Part shown: piece by piece, positions 8,363-17,587 of the stretch
Layout of the letters: the number at the start of each line of letters is the position of its first letter
Position numbering within the stretch: the stretch's first letter is position 1
Assembly: GCF_014207505.1 (NCBI RefSeq)
Contig: NZ_JACHGL010000005.1
Location: 112,358-176,357 of the forward strand
Reading direction: 5' to 3'
Length of the DNA stretch: 64,000 nt
DNA from: Leuconostoc carnosum
GTDB taxonomy: Bacteria > Bacillota > Bacilli > Lactobacillales > Lactobacillaceae
Translations under genes and position numbers: made by a program
The notes under the pieces: model-generated
The model's database searches: none
Told to the model about the DNA's origin: nothing
What the model saw: the letters and a program-made list of their open reading frames with translations, nothing else

Positions 8363-8367
8363 ACATT
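8342..8367 (-). repeat. Perfect inverted repeat covering the trpE start codon
   Basis: AATGTATGTTGA (8342-8353) and TCAACATACATT (8356-8367) are exact complements two bases apart. The trpE ATG (8362-8360) lies in the right arm. In RNA the arm would hide the start codon and the bases just after the ribosome site. Confidence 0.7.
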
Positions 8368-8435
8368 TTTCCTCCACTCTTATAGTTACTCGCCTAAATT
8401 GACAAATATTGTCACCTTCAGTTCATTGGTGGATA

Positions 8436-9203
8436 TCAAGTATTTTTCATTCTTTTCACAAAATCAAATAATGGCTGCTCAGCATCATAAGGATGTTGTT
8501 CAATGATTTTAACGATTGCTGAACCAACAATTACCGCTTCGCTGTCATGAAATTGTGCAACTTGCTCTGGCTGACTAATGCCAAAGCCCACCGCTGTTGG
8601 GATATCAGTGTAACGCCTAATTTGTCTAATTACCTCACTAGCTGCTGTCGTAATTTTATGACGCGCCCCTGTAATACCAAGAGAACTCACTACATAAATA
8701 AATCCTGACGCCCGTTTCACAATATCGGAGATACGTTCACCAGATTTGAGTGTCACTAATTGAATAAATGAACGGTCATATTTTTCCGCTAGCGTCACAA
8801 ATTCTGACTGTTCTTCAAGCGGCATGTCTGGCATAATAATACCTTGAACATCCAATGCCTGCATTTTCGTTAAGAAAGCCTCGTAGCCATATTTATACAC
8901 AGGATTAGTGTAGGTCAGAAAAGCAAGTGGGACTTGTGTCCGTTGACGAACCGCTTCAACTAATGAAAATATTTTTTCAGTAGTTGAGCCAGATTGAGCA
9001 GCCCGCAGATCAGCCTGCATAATAGTTGGTCCATCAGCTGATGGATCAGAAAAAGCAATTCCTATTTCTACAACATCAGCCCCAGCTTCTGCTAGAGTCA
9101 CAATATAATCCACACTTTTATTAAAATCAGGATCACCAGCTACAGTAAATCCTATGAATCCCTTCCCTGATTTTAAAACATCTTCTATTCTTTTTACTGT
9201 CAT
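8436..9203 (-). CDS. trpA: Tryptophan synthase alpha chain
   Basis: About 255 residues; TIM-barrel subunit that cleaves indole-3-glycerol phosphate to indole, which is channelled to TrpB. Seen: GFIGFTVAGDPDF at the N-terminus, the catalytic glutamate in ADVVEIGIAFSDPSADGP near 45, the catalytic aspartate in IIMPDMPLEEQ near 125, and phosphate-binding GITGARH and AVGFGISQPEQ. Start moved to the ATG at 9203 (GGAG 7 nt upstream); a TTG at 9218 is less likely. It stands apart from trpB, which is unusual since trpB and trpA are normally adjacent. Confidence 0.93.
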   Translation of the reverse strand: MTVKRIEDVLKSGKGFIGFTVAGDPDFNKSVDYIVTLAEAGADVVEIGIAFSDPSADGPTIMQADLRAAQSGSTTEKIFSLVEAVRQRTQVPLAFLTYTNPVYKYGYEAFLTKMQALDVQGIIMPDMPLEEQSEFVTLAEKYDRSFIQLVTLKSGERISDIVKRASGFIYVVSSLGITGARHKITTAASEVIRQIRRYTDIPTAVGFGISQPEQVAQFHDSEAVIVGSAIVKIIEQHPYDAEQPLFDFVKRMKNT

Positions 9204-9266
9204 TTTTTTCTCCAACAATGTCTAAATACATTTCTAACAAAGCCTCTCTAGCTCACAACGCCATAT

Positions 9267-9860
9267 TCACACATTCTTATGTGCAATTTGTACCAGCGTA
9301 CGCATCTTATCTAAATTTTTAATGCCATTGGTTTCATCACCACTTGATATATCAACGACATCAGGATGAGTTTGATCAATGATTGCCTGTAAATTAGCTG
9401 GTGTTAAGCCACCAGCTAGGATTAATGGTTGTTGACGAAGAGACTTTGGTGGTACCATTCGCCAATCAAATACTTTTCCTGATCCGGCACTCTCATCTAA
9501 CAATAAATAATTAGCAGATGTTGGTAATAACGCTTGCTCTGGTGTTCTAACTTTGATAACAGGAATATCTTTTTTCTGAAGCAACTCAACATCCAATTCT
9601 GACTCATCGCCGTGGAGCTGGACACCTTGAATCATATCTGTCTCAAAAATGCTTAATATATCATCAATATTCTGATTCTTAAATACCCCAAACAATGGGA
9701 TATTGCTATCCAATCTTGCACGTATCGCTAGAGCTGCCTGAATATTGACAGTTCGTCGCTGGTTTGGAACAAAAATCATGCCAGCCATATCTGGTTGAAC
9801 AAGATTTAATAAATCAGTATCTTCTGCTCGAAAGTTACCACAAAGTTTGATTTTCGTCAT
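9267..9860 (-). CDS. trpF: Phosphoribosylanthranilate isomerase
   Basis: About 197 residues; Amadori isomerisation of phosphoribosylanthranilate in the cytoplasm. The catalytic cysteine lies in KIKLCGNFRAEDTDLL near residue 7, the general acid aspartate in LLLDESAGSGKVFDW near 125, and the phosphate loops in LAGGLTPANL and VDISSGDETNG. Two ATGs (9866, 9860) follow AAAGGAG; the second has the better spacing and matches the family start MTKIK. The 48-bp gap to trpA contains nothing notable. Confidence 0.92.
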   Translation of the reverse strand: MTKIKLCGNFRAEDTDLLNLVQPDMAGMIFVPNQRRTVNIQAALAIRARLDSNIPLFGVFKNQNIDDILSIFETDMIQGVQLHGDESELDVELLQKKDIPVIKVRTPEQALLPTSANYLLLDESAGSGKVFDWRMVPPKSLRQQPLILAGGLTPANLQAIIDQTHPDVVDISSGDETNGIKNLDKMRTLVQIAHKNV

Positions 9861-9874
9861 ACTCATTCTCTCCT

Positions 9875-10660
9875 TTATCCTTGAAATAATGACCTAATTT
9901 TTGCAATTTTGTCGTTGGCTCTCATAAGGGTTTCGCCGACTAAAATACCATTCACATGTACTAATTCTAATTGCTCGACATCATGACGTGTTTTAATACC
10001 TGATTCAGCTATAAATAAAACATCTTTTGGTATCAATGCTCGCAAACGTTGTGTATGGTTAAAATCAACTGTGAAATCTTTCAAATTACGATTATTAACA
10101 CCAATGATTTTGGCATGTGCAGCAATTGCTCGTGCAATTTCGTTTTCATTGTGGGTTTCTACAATAACCGATAATCCTAATTTATCAGCCAGATCTAAAT
10201 ACGCTCTTAATTGATCATCATCTAGAATAACTGCAATCAATAATATAACTGATGCACCTGCCATCTTTGCTTCATAAATCATATATTCGTCAATAGTGAA
10301 ATCTTTGCGGAGAACAGGTGTTGCGACAGACTGAGAGACAGATGTTAAGATAGCAAGAGATCCTTTGAAATATGCTTCTTCTGTTAATACACTAATCAGG
10401 TCCACTTGAGCTGCTTCATAATCTTTAGCAATCGATATGTAATCAAAGTCCGATGCTGGAATGATTTGCCCTTTTGATGGGGATGCTTGTTTAATTTCAG
10501 CAATAACAGACATATGTGGTGCTCTAAGCGCTTGCTCAAAAGGAAATACGCGAATAATGTTGAGTTTATCAACTTGTAATTTTAAGGCTTCTAATGGTAT
10601 CAATTGCTGTCGTTTTCGCATGTTGCGTCTTGTTGTTGCTACTAATTCGTCCAAAATCAT
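9875..10660 (-). CDS. trpC: Indole-3-glycerol-phosphate synthase
   Basis: A 261-residue TIM barrel that closes the indole ring. Seen: [15 protein letters not shown] (catalytic Glu and Lys) near 52, [20 protein letters not shown] near 116, [11 protein letters not shown] near 183, and FIAESGIKT and [11 protein letters not shown] at the phosphate site. The ATG overlaps the trpD stop by four bases (ATGA), so translation is coupled. It lies 14 bp upstream of trpF; the two are separate proteins, not a fusion. Confidence 0.93.
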   Translation of the reverse strand: MILDELVATTRRNMRKRQQLIPLEALKLQVDKLNIIRVFPFEQALRAPHMSVIAEIKQASPSKGQIIPASDFDYISIAKDYEAAQVDLISVLTEEAYFKGSLAILTSVSQSVATPVLRKDFTIDEYMIYEAKMAGASVILLIAVILDDDQLRAYLDLADKLGLSVIVETHNENEIARAIAAHAKIIGVNNRNLKDFTVDFNHTQRLRALIPKDVLFIAESGIKTRHDVEQLELVHVNGILVGETLMRANDKIAKIRSLFQG

Positions 10661-11682
10661 ATAAATACCGCCTGCGTCACTTTTTGCATTTTAATGAGTT
10701 GTTGGTAGGCTAAACCACTTTCCAATACCTCACGTGCTAACGCAATGTTCTCTGATAATGTTTCTCGTATGCCAGCATTATATAAGGCCACTCCAGCATT
10801 TACAATAACAATATCTTTCTTAGCTCCTTGTATTTCCCTGCGTAGAATACGCTGCGTAATAATTGCGTTCTCAGCTGGACTACCGCCTTGCAATTCACTA
10901 GCAGTCACATACTGAAATCCATAATCATACGGATCAAATATCGTCTCTGTGATATTACCATTATGGAGTCTAACCATATCAGTTTTGGTTGTCATAGTGA
11001 CTTCATCTAAACCATCTTGACCGTGAATCAGAATAGCTTCACTCACACCTAATTCAGATAAAACATGAGCCAGTGGTACTAGTAAATGTTTTGAATAAAC
11101 ACCTAGTAACATTTTACGTGGTCTTGTAGGGTTCGTCAGAGGACCAAGAATATTAAACACCGTACGCACACCCAGAGCCTTTCGAATCGGACCAACAATT
11201 TTCATCGATGGGTGAAAAGATTGCGCAAACAGAAAAGTTTGCCCCACTTGATTTAAAACAGCTGTTGCTTGTTTTGGCGTTAAACTGATTTTAATATCCA
11301 AGTTCTCCAATACATCTGCCGTACCAGATTTTGAACTGGCTGCACGATTACCATGCTTAGCTACCGGAACACCTGCAGCTGCCACAATAAAACTTGATGT
11401 GGTTGAAATGTTAAATGTATGAGCAAAATCACCGCCAGTGCCTACAATGTCCATTGCATCAAACTCTGGCGCAATTTTAACCGCGTGACTTATCATCGCT
11501 TTAGCTGAACCAACAATTTCAGGAATTGACTCATTTTTTACCGACAATCCCATCAAATACGCAGCAATTTCATAATTAGAAACATGACCATCCATCACGT
11601 CATTCATTACGCTTTCCGCCATTTCTGCGGATAAATCTCGACGCAATGATAATAATTTGAGTGCTTCACTTATATTACTCAT
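10657..11682 (-). CDS. trpD: Anthranilate phosphoribosyltransferase
   Basis: About 341 residues; transfers the phosphoribosyl group of PRPP to anthranilate. The PRPP-binding loops are visible as [17 protein letters not shown] near 79, [22 protein letters not shown] near 104, and GPLTNPTRP near 183. The start at 11682 has AAAGGAG 9 nt upstream and overlaps the end of trpB by eight bases. An earlier in-frame start inside trpB is not supported by a ribosome site. Confidence 0.92.
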   Translation of the reverse strand: MSNISEALKLLSLRRDLSAEMAESVMNDVMDGHVSNYEIAAYLMGLSVKNESIPEIVGSAKAMISHAVKIAPEFDAMDIVGTGGDFAHTFNISTTSSFIVAAAGVPVAKHGNRAASSKSGTADVLENLDIKISLTPKQATAVLNQVGQTFLFAQSFHPSMKIVGPIRKALGVRTVFNILGPLTNPTRPRKMLLGVYSKHLLVPLAHVLSELGVSEAILIHGQDGLDEVTMTTKTDMVRLHNGNITETIFDPYDYGFQYVTASELQGGSPAENAIITQRILRREIQGAKKDIVIVNAGVALYNAGIRETLSENIALAREVLESGLAYQQLIKMQKVTQAVFI

Positions 11683-12883
11683 CAATATTAACTCCTTTAT
11701 ATCGAGCAATAGCAGCTACATCTTTGTCACCGCGACCGCTGAGATTAACCATAATTTGTTGATCTGGTCTCATTGTTGGGGCAAGTTTCATAGCATAAGC
11801 AACAGCATGTGTACTTTCAATTGCTGCTATGATCCCTTCGGTGCGTGCAATATATTCAAATGCAGTTACTGCTTCATCATCTGTAATTGGCACATATTGT
11901 GCACGTTGACTGTCTGCCAAATAGGCATGTTCTGGACCGATACCAGGGTAATCTAAACCAGCTGAGATGCTATACACAGCATCAATTTGCCCATCATTTG
12001 ATTGTAAAAATTTTGATTTCATACCGTGAAAAATACCGTCAGAACCATTAGCGATTGTAGCCGCTGTTTCCCTAGTATGAATTCCTTTCCCAGCTGCTTC
12101 AACACCAATTAGTGTGACATCTGGATCATCAATAAATTTTGCGAAAGCACCAATGGCATTAGAACCACCACCGACTGCAGCAATCACAGCATCCGGCAAT
12201 TTGCCAGTCTGATCTAAAAATTGTTGACGCGCTTCTTCACTAATCACTGATTGGAAATACTTAACCATTTCAGGAAAAGGATATGGTCCAACTGCTGACC
12301 CAAGTACATAAAATGTATCATCAATTCGCTTCGTCCAGTCTTGAAATGTTGCGTTAACAGCATCTTTTAATACCTGTGTTCCAGTTTCTACGGCATGTAC
12401 TTTAGCACCAAGTAACTTCATACGATAAACATTTAAAGCTTGTCTATCCGTATCTTCTTTACCCATAAATATTTCAGCATCCATGCCAAACAATGCAGCA
12501 GCAGTAGCTGTCGCAACACCATGTTGCCCAGCACCAGTTTCAGCTATTAAACGCGTTTTTCCCATTTTTTTAGCAATCAAAGCTTGACCCAAAACATTGT
12601 TAATTTTATGAGCGCCCGTGTGATTCAAATCTTCACGTTTAAAATAGATTTGTGCACCACCAAGATCATCGGACATACGCTTAGCATGATAAAGTAATGA
12701 TGGGCGGTTGGCGTAATTATCAAAAAGATCTTGTAATTCTGCTTTAAATTGCGGATCATTTTTATAATGATTAAATGCATCAGCAACAGCTTCCACTGCA
12801 GGCATTAACAATTCAGGAATGAATTGACCACCATATTGCCCGTAATAACCGCGTTTGTTGTGTATCGATAAGTTGTTCGCCAT
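11675..12883 (-). CDS. trpB: Tryptophan synthase beta chain
   Basis: A 402-residue PLP enzyme that joins indole and serine. Seen: [12 protein letters not shown] at the N-terminus, the PLP lysine in [15 protein letters not shown] near residue 86, the substrate loop in [12 protein letters not shown], and the PLP phosphate loop [12 protein letters not shown]. It is the first gene of the operon, directly behind the T-box leader with AAGGAG 7 nt from the ATG. First position for trpB, ahead of trpD, is not the common arrangement in Firmicutes. Confidence 0.95.
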   Translation of the reverse strand: MANNLSIHNKRGYYGQYGGQFIPELLMPAVEAVADAFNHYKNDPQFKAELQDLFDNYANRPSLLYHAKRMSDDLGGAQIYFKREDLNHTGAHKINNVLGQALIAKKMGKTRLIAETGAGQHGVATATAAALFGMDAEIFMGKEDTDRQALNVYRMKLLGAKVHAVETGTQVLKDAVNATFQDWTKRIDDTFYVLGSAVGPYPFPEMVKYFQSVISEEARQQFLDQTGKLPDAVIAAVGGGSNAIGAFAKFIDDPDVTLIGVEAAGKGIHTRETAATIANGSDGIFHGMKSKFLQSNDGQIDAVYSISAGLDYPGIGPEHAYLADSQRAQYVPITDDEAVTAFEYIARTEGIIAAIESTHAVAYAMKLAPTMRPDQQIMVNLSGRGDKDVAAIARYKGVNIDE

Positions 12884-13230
12884 CAGATTCTCCTTTTAAG
12901 AACACGTAATCAAAGCAAATAAAAAACCGTCCTGAAAATATTTGCTCATCACAATATTTTCAGGACGGTTTCCCGCGGTGCCACCTGATTTCGATATACT
13001 AAGTAAACAAAAAGACTTGGTATATCGCCCTCCACAACTTGCTAACACAAATCTGACAACTCACGTATGCCTCACGTTCTCGCCTACTCGCAATAAATGC
13101 TTTCAACGGACCCTCGATGGTCCATTTGCCAACCTGCGTTCGACCTAGCTCTCAGTATCCTAGGTTCCCTGTACGCGCACAATTGGTTTGATCTCCATCT
13201 CATCGGTTTATTTGGACGATTAAATTGTTA
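12884..13230 (-). ncRNA. T-box riboswitch leader of the trp operon
   Basis: About 345 nt of leader. The T-box sequence AGGTGGCACCGCGG is at 12973-12986 and is followed by a 19-bp terminator stem (12924-12942 with 12953-12971) and a T-run. Several stems are visible upstream, including ACCTAG/CTAGGT and GGACC-ATCGA-GGGTCC. A TGG triplet occurs as AAATGGACC just before the latter and is the candidate tryptophan specifier, but I could not fold stem I with certainty. Uncharged tRNA-Trp should promote readthrough into trpB. Confidence 0.93.
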
Positions 13231-13236
13231 TTAATT

Positions 13237-13265
13237 ATATTAAAACTAAATTAGCATTATGTCAA
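13237..13265 (-). promoter_or_regulatory. Promoter of the trp operon
   Basis: TTGACA (13260-13265) and TAATAT (13237-13242) are 17 bp apart on the minus strand, placing the transcript start near 13230, just ahead of the T-box leader. Confidence 0.8.
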
Positions 13266-13330
13266 TACTTTATCTTAAAATACCTTTATTTAGATAATTA
13301 AAATCTAATATTATTCTCACATATATCAGT

Positions 13331-14209
13331 TTAGAAGAATTGCATGCTATAAGTACCATTAAAAGTATCGCCTGCAGCCAAAACATTGACACCAAACTTC
13401 TCTTTAAAATTACCAGTTGAATCAACAGTATCAGCAATTCCCCACCAAGGCTCAAGTGCAATAAAAGGCGCTTCTTTTCCAGCTGGTGTCCAAATGCCTA
13501 AGAATTGTGCATTATCGACCGTCAACCGTAAACCATGTTGATTTGCTAACCGAGCTAACAAGAATGATGTTTTTTGTCGTTGTAATCTTAAAATAATCGC
13601 ATCATCATGATAATCTTCTTGCTTAAGACGTAGCGGAATACTGGCATTAAAGTCAGTTGGTGTATTCGGATTAGAATACGGTCCTGTTAATCGTACTCGC
13701 TCATACAATTTTTCCGGTTCAATTGATACATAGTAATCCGAGAATTTCCCACCATCTAGTGGCAAGTTAAATGCCGGATGTCCACCTACACTAAAGAATA
13801 GTGACTCTTCTGTATCTGTATTTGTAACGATGTACGCAATTTTAAGTTCGTTATCATCTGTTAAATCATATTGAATATCAAATCGGAAACTAAATGGATA
13901 GATACGCTTTGTCGAGTCAGTATCGTGAATACGAAAAAGAGCGTGATTGTCACTGTGTTCAATCACATCAAAAAGTGTATTCCGAGCAAATCCATGTTGG
14001 TTCATGAAGTATGTTTCTCCATCAACCTTAAATTGATCACCACGTAAACGGCCGACAATTGGGAACAAATTAGAGGCATGACGCCCCCAATATTTGGGAT
14101 CGCCAACCCAAATATATTCTAGTTCTGCTTTTTTGTGCCAAACACTAGTCAGTTCAGCACCCTCTTCGTTGATCTGAATTTTTAAATCATCATTTTCAAG
14201 TATAATCAT
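13331..14209 (-). CDS. Aldose 1-epimerase family protein (LacX/YeaD-like)
   Basis: A 292-residue galactose-mutarotase-fold protein. Seen: HASNLFPIVGRLRGD with the typical Asn/Arg pair near 45, the base histidine in NQHGFARN near 71, FFSVGGHPAFNLPL with the second histidine near 143, and a late glutamate in PFIALEPWWG near 250. It resembles the LacX-like branch rather than classical GalM, so the sugar substrate is uncertain. It stands between the trp promoter and the recombinase gene and probably has its own promoter (TGGTAGAAT on the minus strand near 14225). Confidence 0.85.
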   Translation of the reverse strand: MIILENDDLKIQINEEGAELTSVWHKKAELEYIWVGDPKYWGRHASNLFPIVGRLRGDQFKVDGETYFMNQHGFARNTLFDVIEHSDNHALFRIHDTDSTKRIYPFSFRFDIQYDLTDDNELKIAYIVTNTDTEESLFFSVGGHPAFNLPLDGGKFSDYYVSIEPEKLYERVRLTGPYSNPNTPTDFNASIPLRLKQEDYHDDAIILRLQRQKTSFLLARLANQHGLRLTVDNAQFLGIWTPAGKEAPFIALEPWWGIADTVDSTGNFKEKFGVNVLAAGDTFNGTYSMQFF

Positions 14210-14267
14210 AATATCTATATTCTACCAAATTTTTAACTAAAATGTTACTACTGTTAAATCTTTATTG

Positions 14268-15170
14268 CTATTTTTTTGCACGTGGAAAAAAGGAACGGTA
14301 ATTTTTCTGTAAACTTTCTCGCGTAACATGTGTATACATCTGTGTGGTTGATAAATTAACATGTCCTAGAAGCTCTTGAACTGTACGCATATCAGCGCCG
14401 TGGTTGAGTAAATGCGTAGCAAAAGTATGTCGTAACATGTGAGGATGAATTTTTCCAGTTAATGTTGACCGTTTCATTAACTCATTTAAAATGTATGTAA
14501 TCCCCGCAGCTGTTATCGGCTCTCCTCTATGATTCACAAAAACGACATCATGCACTTTCTTAGCTGTTAATTCTGGTCGTAATGTGGTTAAATACTCACG
14601 CATAGACTGTGCAGCAAAGTGACCAAAAGGTACGTATCTGTCCTTATTACCTTTACCATGAATCAAAACAAGTCGTTGATCGAAGTCTAATTGAGATATC
14701 TTTAAGGTGGCAATCTCAGTCACACGGGCACCTGTGGCATATAAGAATTCTAATAAAGCCGCATTTCGTTGCCACAGTGCATCATCAGATTGATATGCCA
14801 CATCAAAAAGTGCCGTCATTTCTGTTTCATAAAAGAATTCTGGTAAATGATTTTGATGCTTGCGCAGCGCAACATTTTCAAATGGATTATCATCTACAAA
14901 TTGATTTGTCACCATAAATTGATAAAACATCCGCAGACTGCTAATTTTTCGAGAAATGGTTGTGCGTGCTAACGCGCGATTATACAGATCATTTAAGTAA
15001 ACGCGAACATCTAAAGACTGAACATCATTAAAGGTCGTAAATCCACCATTGTTCTCTAAAAAAACTAGAAACTCTTCAATGTCTGTTAAGTATGCCTTTA
15101 CAGTTTGTGGTGAGTACTGTCTTTCCGAAACCAGATAATCATGATATAGTTGTTGTTCTCTTGTTAACAT
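14268..15170 (-). CDS. xerC: XerC-type tyrosine recombinase
   Basis: A 300-residue site-specific recombinase. The N-terminal SAM-like core-binding domain (YLVSERQYSPQTVKAYLTDIEEF) is followed by the catalytic domain with R149 (ATGARVTE), K173 (HGKGNKDR), H244 and R247 (HMLRHTFATHLL), H270 (LLGHVN) and nucleophile Y279 (TQMYTH). All catalytic residues are present. Likely role: chromosome dimer resolution at dif, inferred; no dif-like site is seen here. No Shine-Dalgarno precedes the ATG; TATAAT ends six bases before it, which would give a leaderless mRNA. Confidence 0.9.
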   Translation of the reverse strand: MLTREQQLYHDYLVSERQYSPQTVKAYLTDIEEFLVFLENNGGFTTFNDVQSLDVRVYLNDLYNRALARTTISRKISSLRMFYQFMVTNQFVDDNPFENVALRKHQNHLPEFFYETEMTALFDVAYQSDDALWQRNAALLEFLYATGARVTEIATLKISQLDFDQRLVLIHGKGNKDRYVPFGHFAAQSMREYLTTLRPELTAKKVHDVVFVNHRGEPITAAGITYILNELMKRSTLTGKIHPHMLRHTFATHLLNHGADMRTVQELLGHVNLSTTQMYTHVTRESLQKNYRSFFPRAKK

Positions 15171-15176
15171 AACTTT

Positions 15177-15182
15177 ATTATA
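15177..15182 (-). promoter_or_regulatory. -10 box directly ahead of xerC (possible leaderless start)
   Basis: The minus strand reads TATAAT, six bases, then the xerC ATG. With a normal -10 to +1 distance, transcription would begin at the A of the start codon. A weak TTTATA lies 17 bp upstream. Confidence 0.5.
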
Positions 15183-15334
15183 CGCGCGACCACTCGAAAT
15201 ATAAATATTAAGAACACTTTAATTTCCTTATAATCCCGCAAACATCCACATTAACACAAGTTTTTTTTATATTATTATATTAGGAGTAACTATATTACAA
15301 TATTTCAAAATAAATAGCACATAGGAGACCTCTT

Positions 15335-15775
15335 ATGAAGATACCTGTACAGACACCAATCGAACGACTTTACGATAGCTTTTTATCATTACAACATGCT
15401 GTGTTGGTTCATATTGCTGACTTTCGACAAAACATTTTATCTAACCGCGATCAATATCACGAGTCAGTCGCACCAACACAACAAGTAAAAACACGTGATA
15501 TCGCACTTGTACCCTATGAATCATCCGCTAAATCAGTTGATTCTGAAAGTTTTGCGTATGCTGTTAACGCATCAATTTCTGAAGGAAATGATGATAGCTA
15601 TACTGTTCCCAGTCGCTTAAAGTCAATAACACAATCTTTTTTTCATCATCCTGCACGTGTATTAGCAGCCACCATTATCATTATTTTGTTAGGTTATATT
15701 ATCATTATGACAATACAAGCTAACTCAAATAACAATCAACCCATTACAGCAGTGAAACAGCAAAAGTTACAATAA
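15335..15775 (+). CDS. Small single-span membrane protein, function unknown
   Basis: A 146-residue protein with an N-terminal soluble part of about 105 residues (rich in Gln, Ser and acidic residues) and one membrane helix near the C-terminus (VLAATIIIILLGYIIIMTI), followed by a short polar tail. There is no signal peptide, so a tail-anchored topology with a cytoplasmic N-terminus is likely. AGGAG lies 7 nt from the ATG. It is divergent from xerC and ends in a strong bidirectional terminator. I do not recognise the family. Confidence 0.6.
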   Translation: MKIPVQTPIERLYDSFLSLQHAVLVHIADFRQNILSNRDQYHESVAPTQQVKTRDIALVPYESSAKSVDSESFAYAVNASISEGNDDSYTVPSRLKSITQSFFHHPARVLAATIIIILLGYIIIMTIQANSNNNQPITAVKQQKLQ

Positions 15776-15777
15776 TA

Positions 15778-15810
15778 AAAAAAGCAAATTCATAATGAAT
15801 TTGCTTTTTT
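15778..15810. terminator. Bidirectional terminator
   Basis: AAAAAAGCAAATTC and its exact complement flank a 5-nt loop, with A- and T-runs on the two sides. It separates the plus-strand membrane gene from the convergent DUF711 gene. Confidence 0.9.
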
Positions 15811-15815
15811 ATTGA

Positions 15816-17159
15816 TTAATTTTTAAATGAATGAATTGGTGCTGGAATATGACCACCACGATTGATAAAGTTAGCACTTGATTTTTCGACAACTTGCATC
15901 ACAGGTGCTGTTCCTAGCAACCCGCCATAATCGACCATATCACCAACTTTTGTACCATTAGTTGGCAAAATACGAACAGCAGTTGTCTTATTATTTTGCA
16001 CACCAATGGCGGCTTCATCAGCAATCATAGCAGAAATGGTTGTGGCTGCTGTATCTCCTGGAATGGCTATCATATCTAAGCCAACCGAACACACAGAAGT
16101 CATTGCCTCTAGTTTAGCCAGTGACAGAACCCCAGCCTTTACAGCATCAATCATACCAGCATCTTCTGAAACTGGAATAAAAGCACCAGATAAGCCACCC
16201 ACACGCTGTGAGGCCATCACGCCACCCTTTTTAACAGCATCATTCAACAACATGAGGGCGGCCGTTGTACCATGAGTTCCGACCATCTCTAAGCCAATTT
16301 CTTCTAGAACTTCCGCAACAGAATCCCCACGTGCTGGTGTTGGTGCCAAACTGAGATCAACAATGCCAAACTCAACACCTAATCGCTCAGCAGCTAATGT
16401 GCCAACTACCTGACCGACTCTAGTAATTTTAAATGCTGTTTTCTTAACTGTTTCTGCAACAATCTGAATGGGTTCTCCTTGAACCTTTTCAAGTGCGCGT
16501 TTAACTACTCCAGGGCCTGAAACACCAACATTTATCACAACGTCTGGTTCACTCACACCATGAAAAGCACCTGCCATAAAAGGATTGTCCTCAACAGCAT
16601 TAGCAAAAACAACCATTTTAGCATTAGCCGTATCAGATTTATCCGTAATAGCTTTAATTGTTTCACCCATAAGTTTGATAGCATCTAGATTAATGCCTGC
16701 TTTGGTTGACCCAATATTGATACTTGACATCACAAGATCTGTTTCAGTTAAGGCACGAGGAATCGATTTAATTAACGCTAAATCACCGTTCGCAAATCCT
16801 TTTTGAACAAGAGCAGAATAACCACCGATAAAGTCAACACCAACCGCCTTAGCTGCATCATCGAGCGCGTGAGCATAGTAAAGCATGTCGTCTGGAGATG
16901 CCTTTCCAGCAATGAGCGCAATGGGCGTTACACTAATCCGTTTATTTGTGATTGGAATACCAAATTCTCGTTCAATTTGCTGTGCAACTGGTACTAATTT
17001 TTCTGCATAAGTCGTAATTTTAGTATAAATATTTTTAGCAGTCTCTTGTGGTGTGCCGGCAATAGTATCTAATAATGAAATACCCATTGTTACCGTACGA
17101 ATATCTAAATGTTCTTCAGCAACCATATTAATAGTTTCTGTTATTTGATTTGTTTCCAT
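15816..17159 (-). CDS. PFL family protein (UPF0210/DUF711)
   Basis: A 447-residue protein of the DUF711 family. It shows the family start [15 protein letters not shown], the conserved segment [11 protein letters not shown] near 74, [17 protein letters not shown]-type loop near 210, and [17 protein letters not shown] near 295. Its activity has not been established; the fold is related to glycyl-radical pyruvate formate-lyase, from which the name derives, but no radical glycine motif is seen. The next gene downstream of its promoter side is an ACT-domain protein 55 bp away, a pairing found widely in Firmicutes. Confidence 0.88.
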   Translation of the reverse strand: METNQITETINMVAEEHLDIRTVTMGISLLDTIAGTPQETAKNIYTKITTYAEKLVPVAQQIEREFGIPITNKRISVTPIALIAGKASPDDMLYYAHALDDAAKAVGVDFIGGYSALVQKGFANGDLALIKSIPRALTETDLVMSSINIGSTKAGINLDAIKLMGETIKAITDKSDTANAKMVVFANAVEDNPFMAGAFHGVSEPDVVINVGVSGPGVVKRALEKVQGEPIQIVAETVKKTAFKITRVGQVVGTLAAERLGVEFGIVDLSLAPTPARGDSVAEVLEEIGLEMVGTHGTTAALMLLNDAVKKGGVMASQRVGGLSGAFIPVSEDAGMIDAVKAGVLSLAKLEAMTSVCSVGLDMIAIPGDTAATTISAMIADEAAIGVQNNKTTAVRILPTNGTKVGDMVDYGGLLGTAPVMQVVEKSSANFINRGGHIPAPIHSFKN

Positions 17160-17214
17160 GTTTACTCCTGATGTTTATTTATTAAAACACTAATAAGGAA
17201 ATATAAAAAGGACT

Positions 17215-17487
17215 TTAGACACGACTCATCGCATCAAAAATTTCCTCACGTTGTGTGTGAATTGTTACACCAAGCTTGTCACCAACTGCATTCAAATCAT
17301 CCTGCAAAGCATTGAACTCTTCATCTAATTTTTCCAAATTCACTAGCATACTCATAGTAAAAATATCCGACATAATTGTCTGGGAAACATCTAAAATATT
17401 AATGTTATGAGTTGCTAAAGTTTGCGCTACACCAGCGATGATACCTGGTTGGTCTTTTCCTACTACGGTTACAACAGCTTTTGCCAA
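17215..17487 (-). CDS. ACT domain-containing protein (UPF0237)
   Basis: A 90-residue stand-alone ACT domain: AVVTVVGKDQPGIIAGVAQTLA at the N-terminus is the amino-acid-binding loop, then NINILDVSQTIMSDIFTMSMLV. Such domains bind amino acids and regulate partners. The start codon is TTG with AGAGGAAG upstream. Because it precedes the DUF711 gene in the same transcript, a regulatory role on that protein is plausible but unproven. Confidence 0.87.
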   Translation of the reverse strand: MAKAVVTVVGKDQPGIIAGVAQTLATHNINILDVSQTIMSDIFTMSMLVNLEKLDEEFNALQDDLNAVGDKLGVTIHTQREEIFDAMSRV

Positions 17488-17587
17488 GATTTCTTCCTCT
17501 TTATAAGTTATTTGAAAATATGCAATATTTTTACAGTAACATTATTTTATCATACATATACTGTCTACATGTCATAAATATGACATT

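Noticed and set aside
8401-8430. TGACA-N5-TGTCA palindrome between trpA and trpE considered as a terminator
   Set aside because: No T-run follows and the stem is only five pairs; it is more likely a chance repeat.
12942-13148. A plus-strand open frame through the trp T-box leader
   Set aside because: It is antisense to a clear T-box leader and terminator and has no ribosome site.
13270-13461. A minus-strand frame overlapping the end of the aldose epimerase gene
   Set aside because: It lies within the 3' end of that gene in another frame and has no ribosome site.
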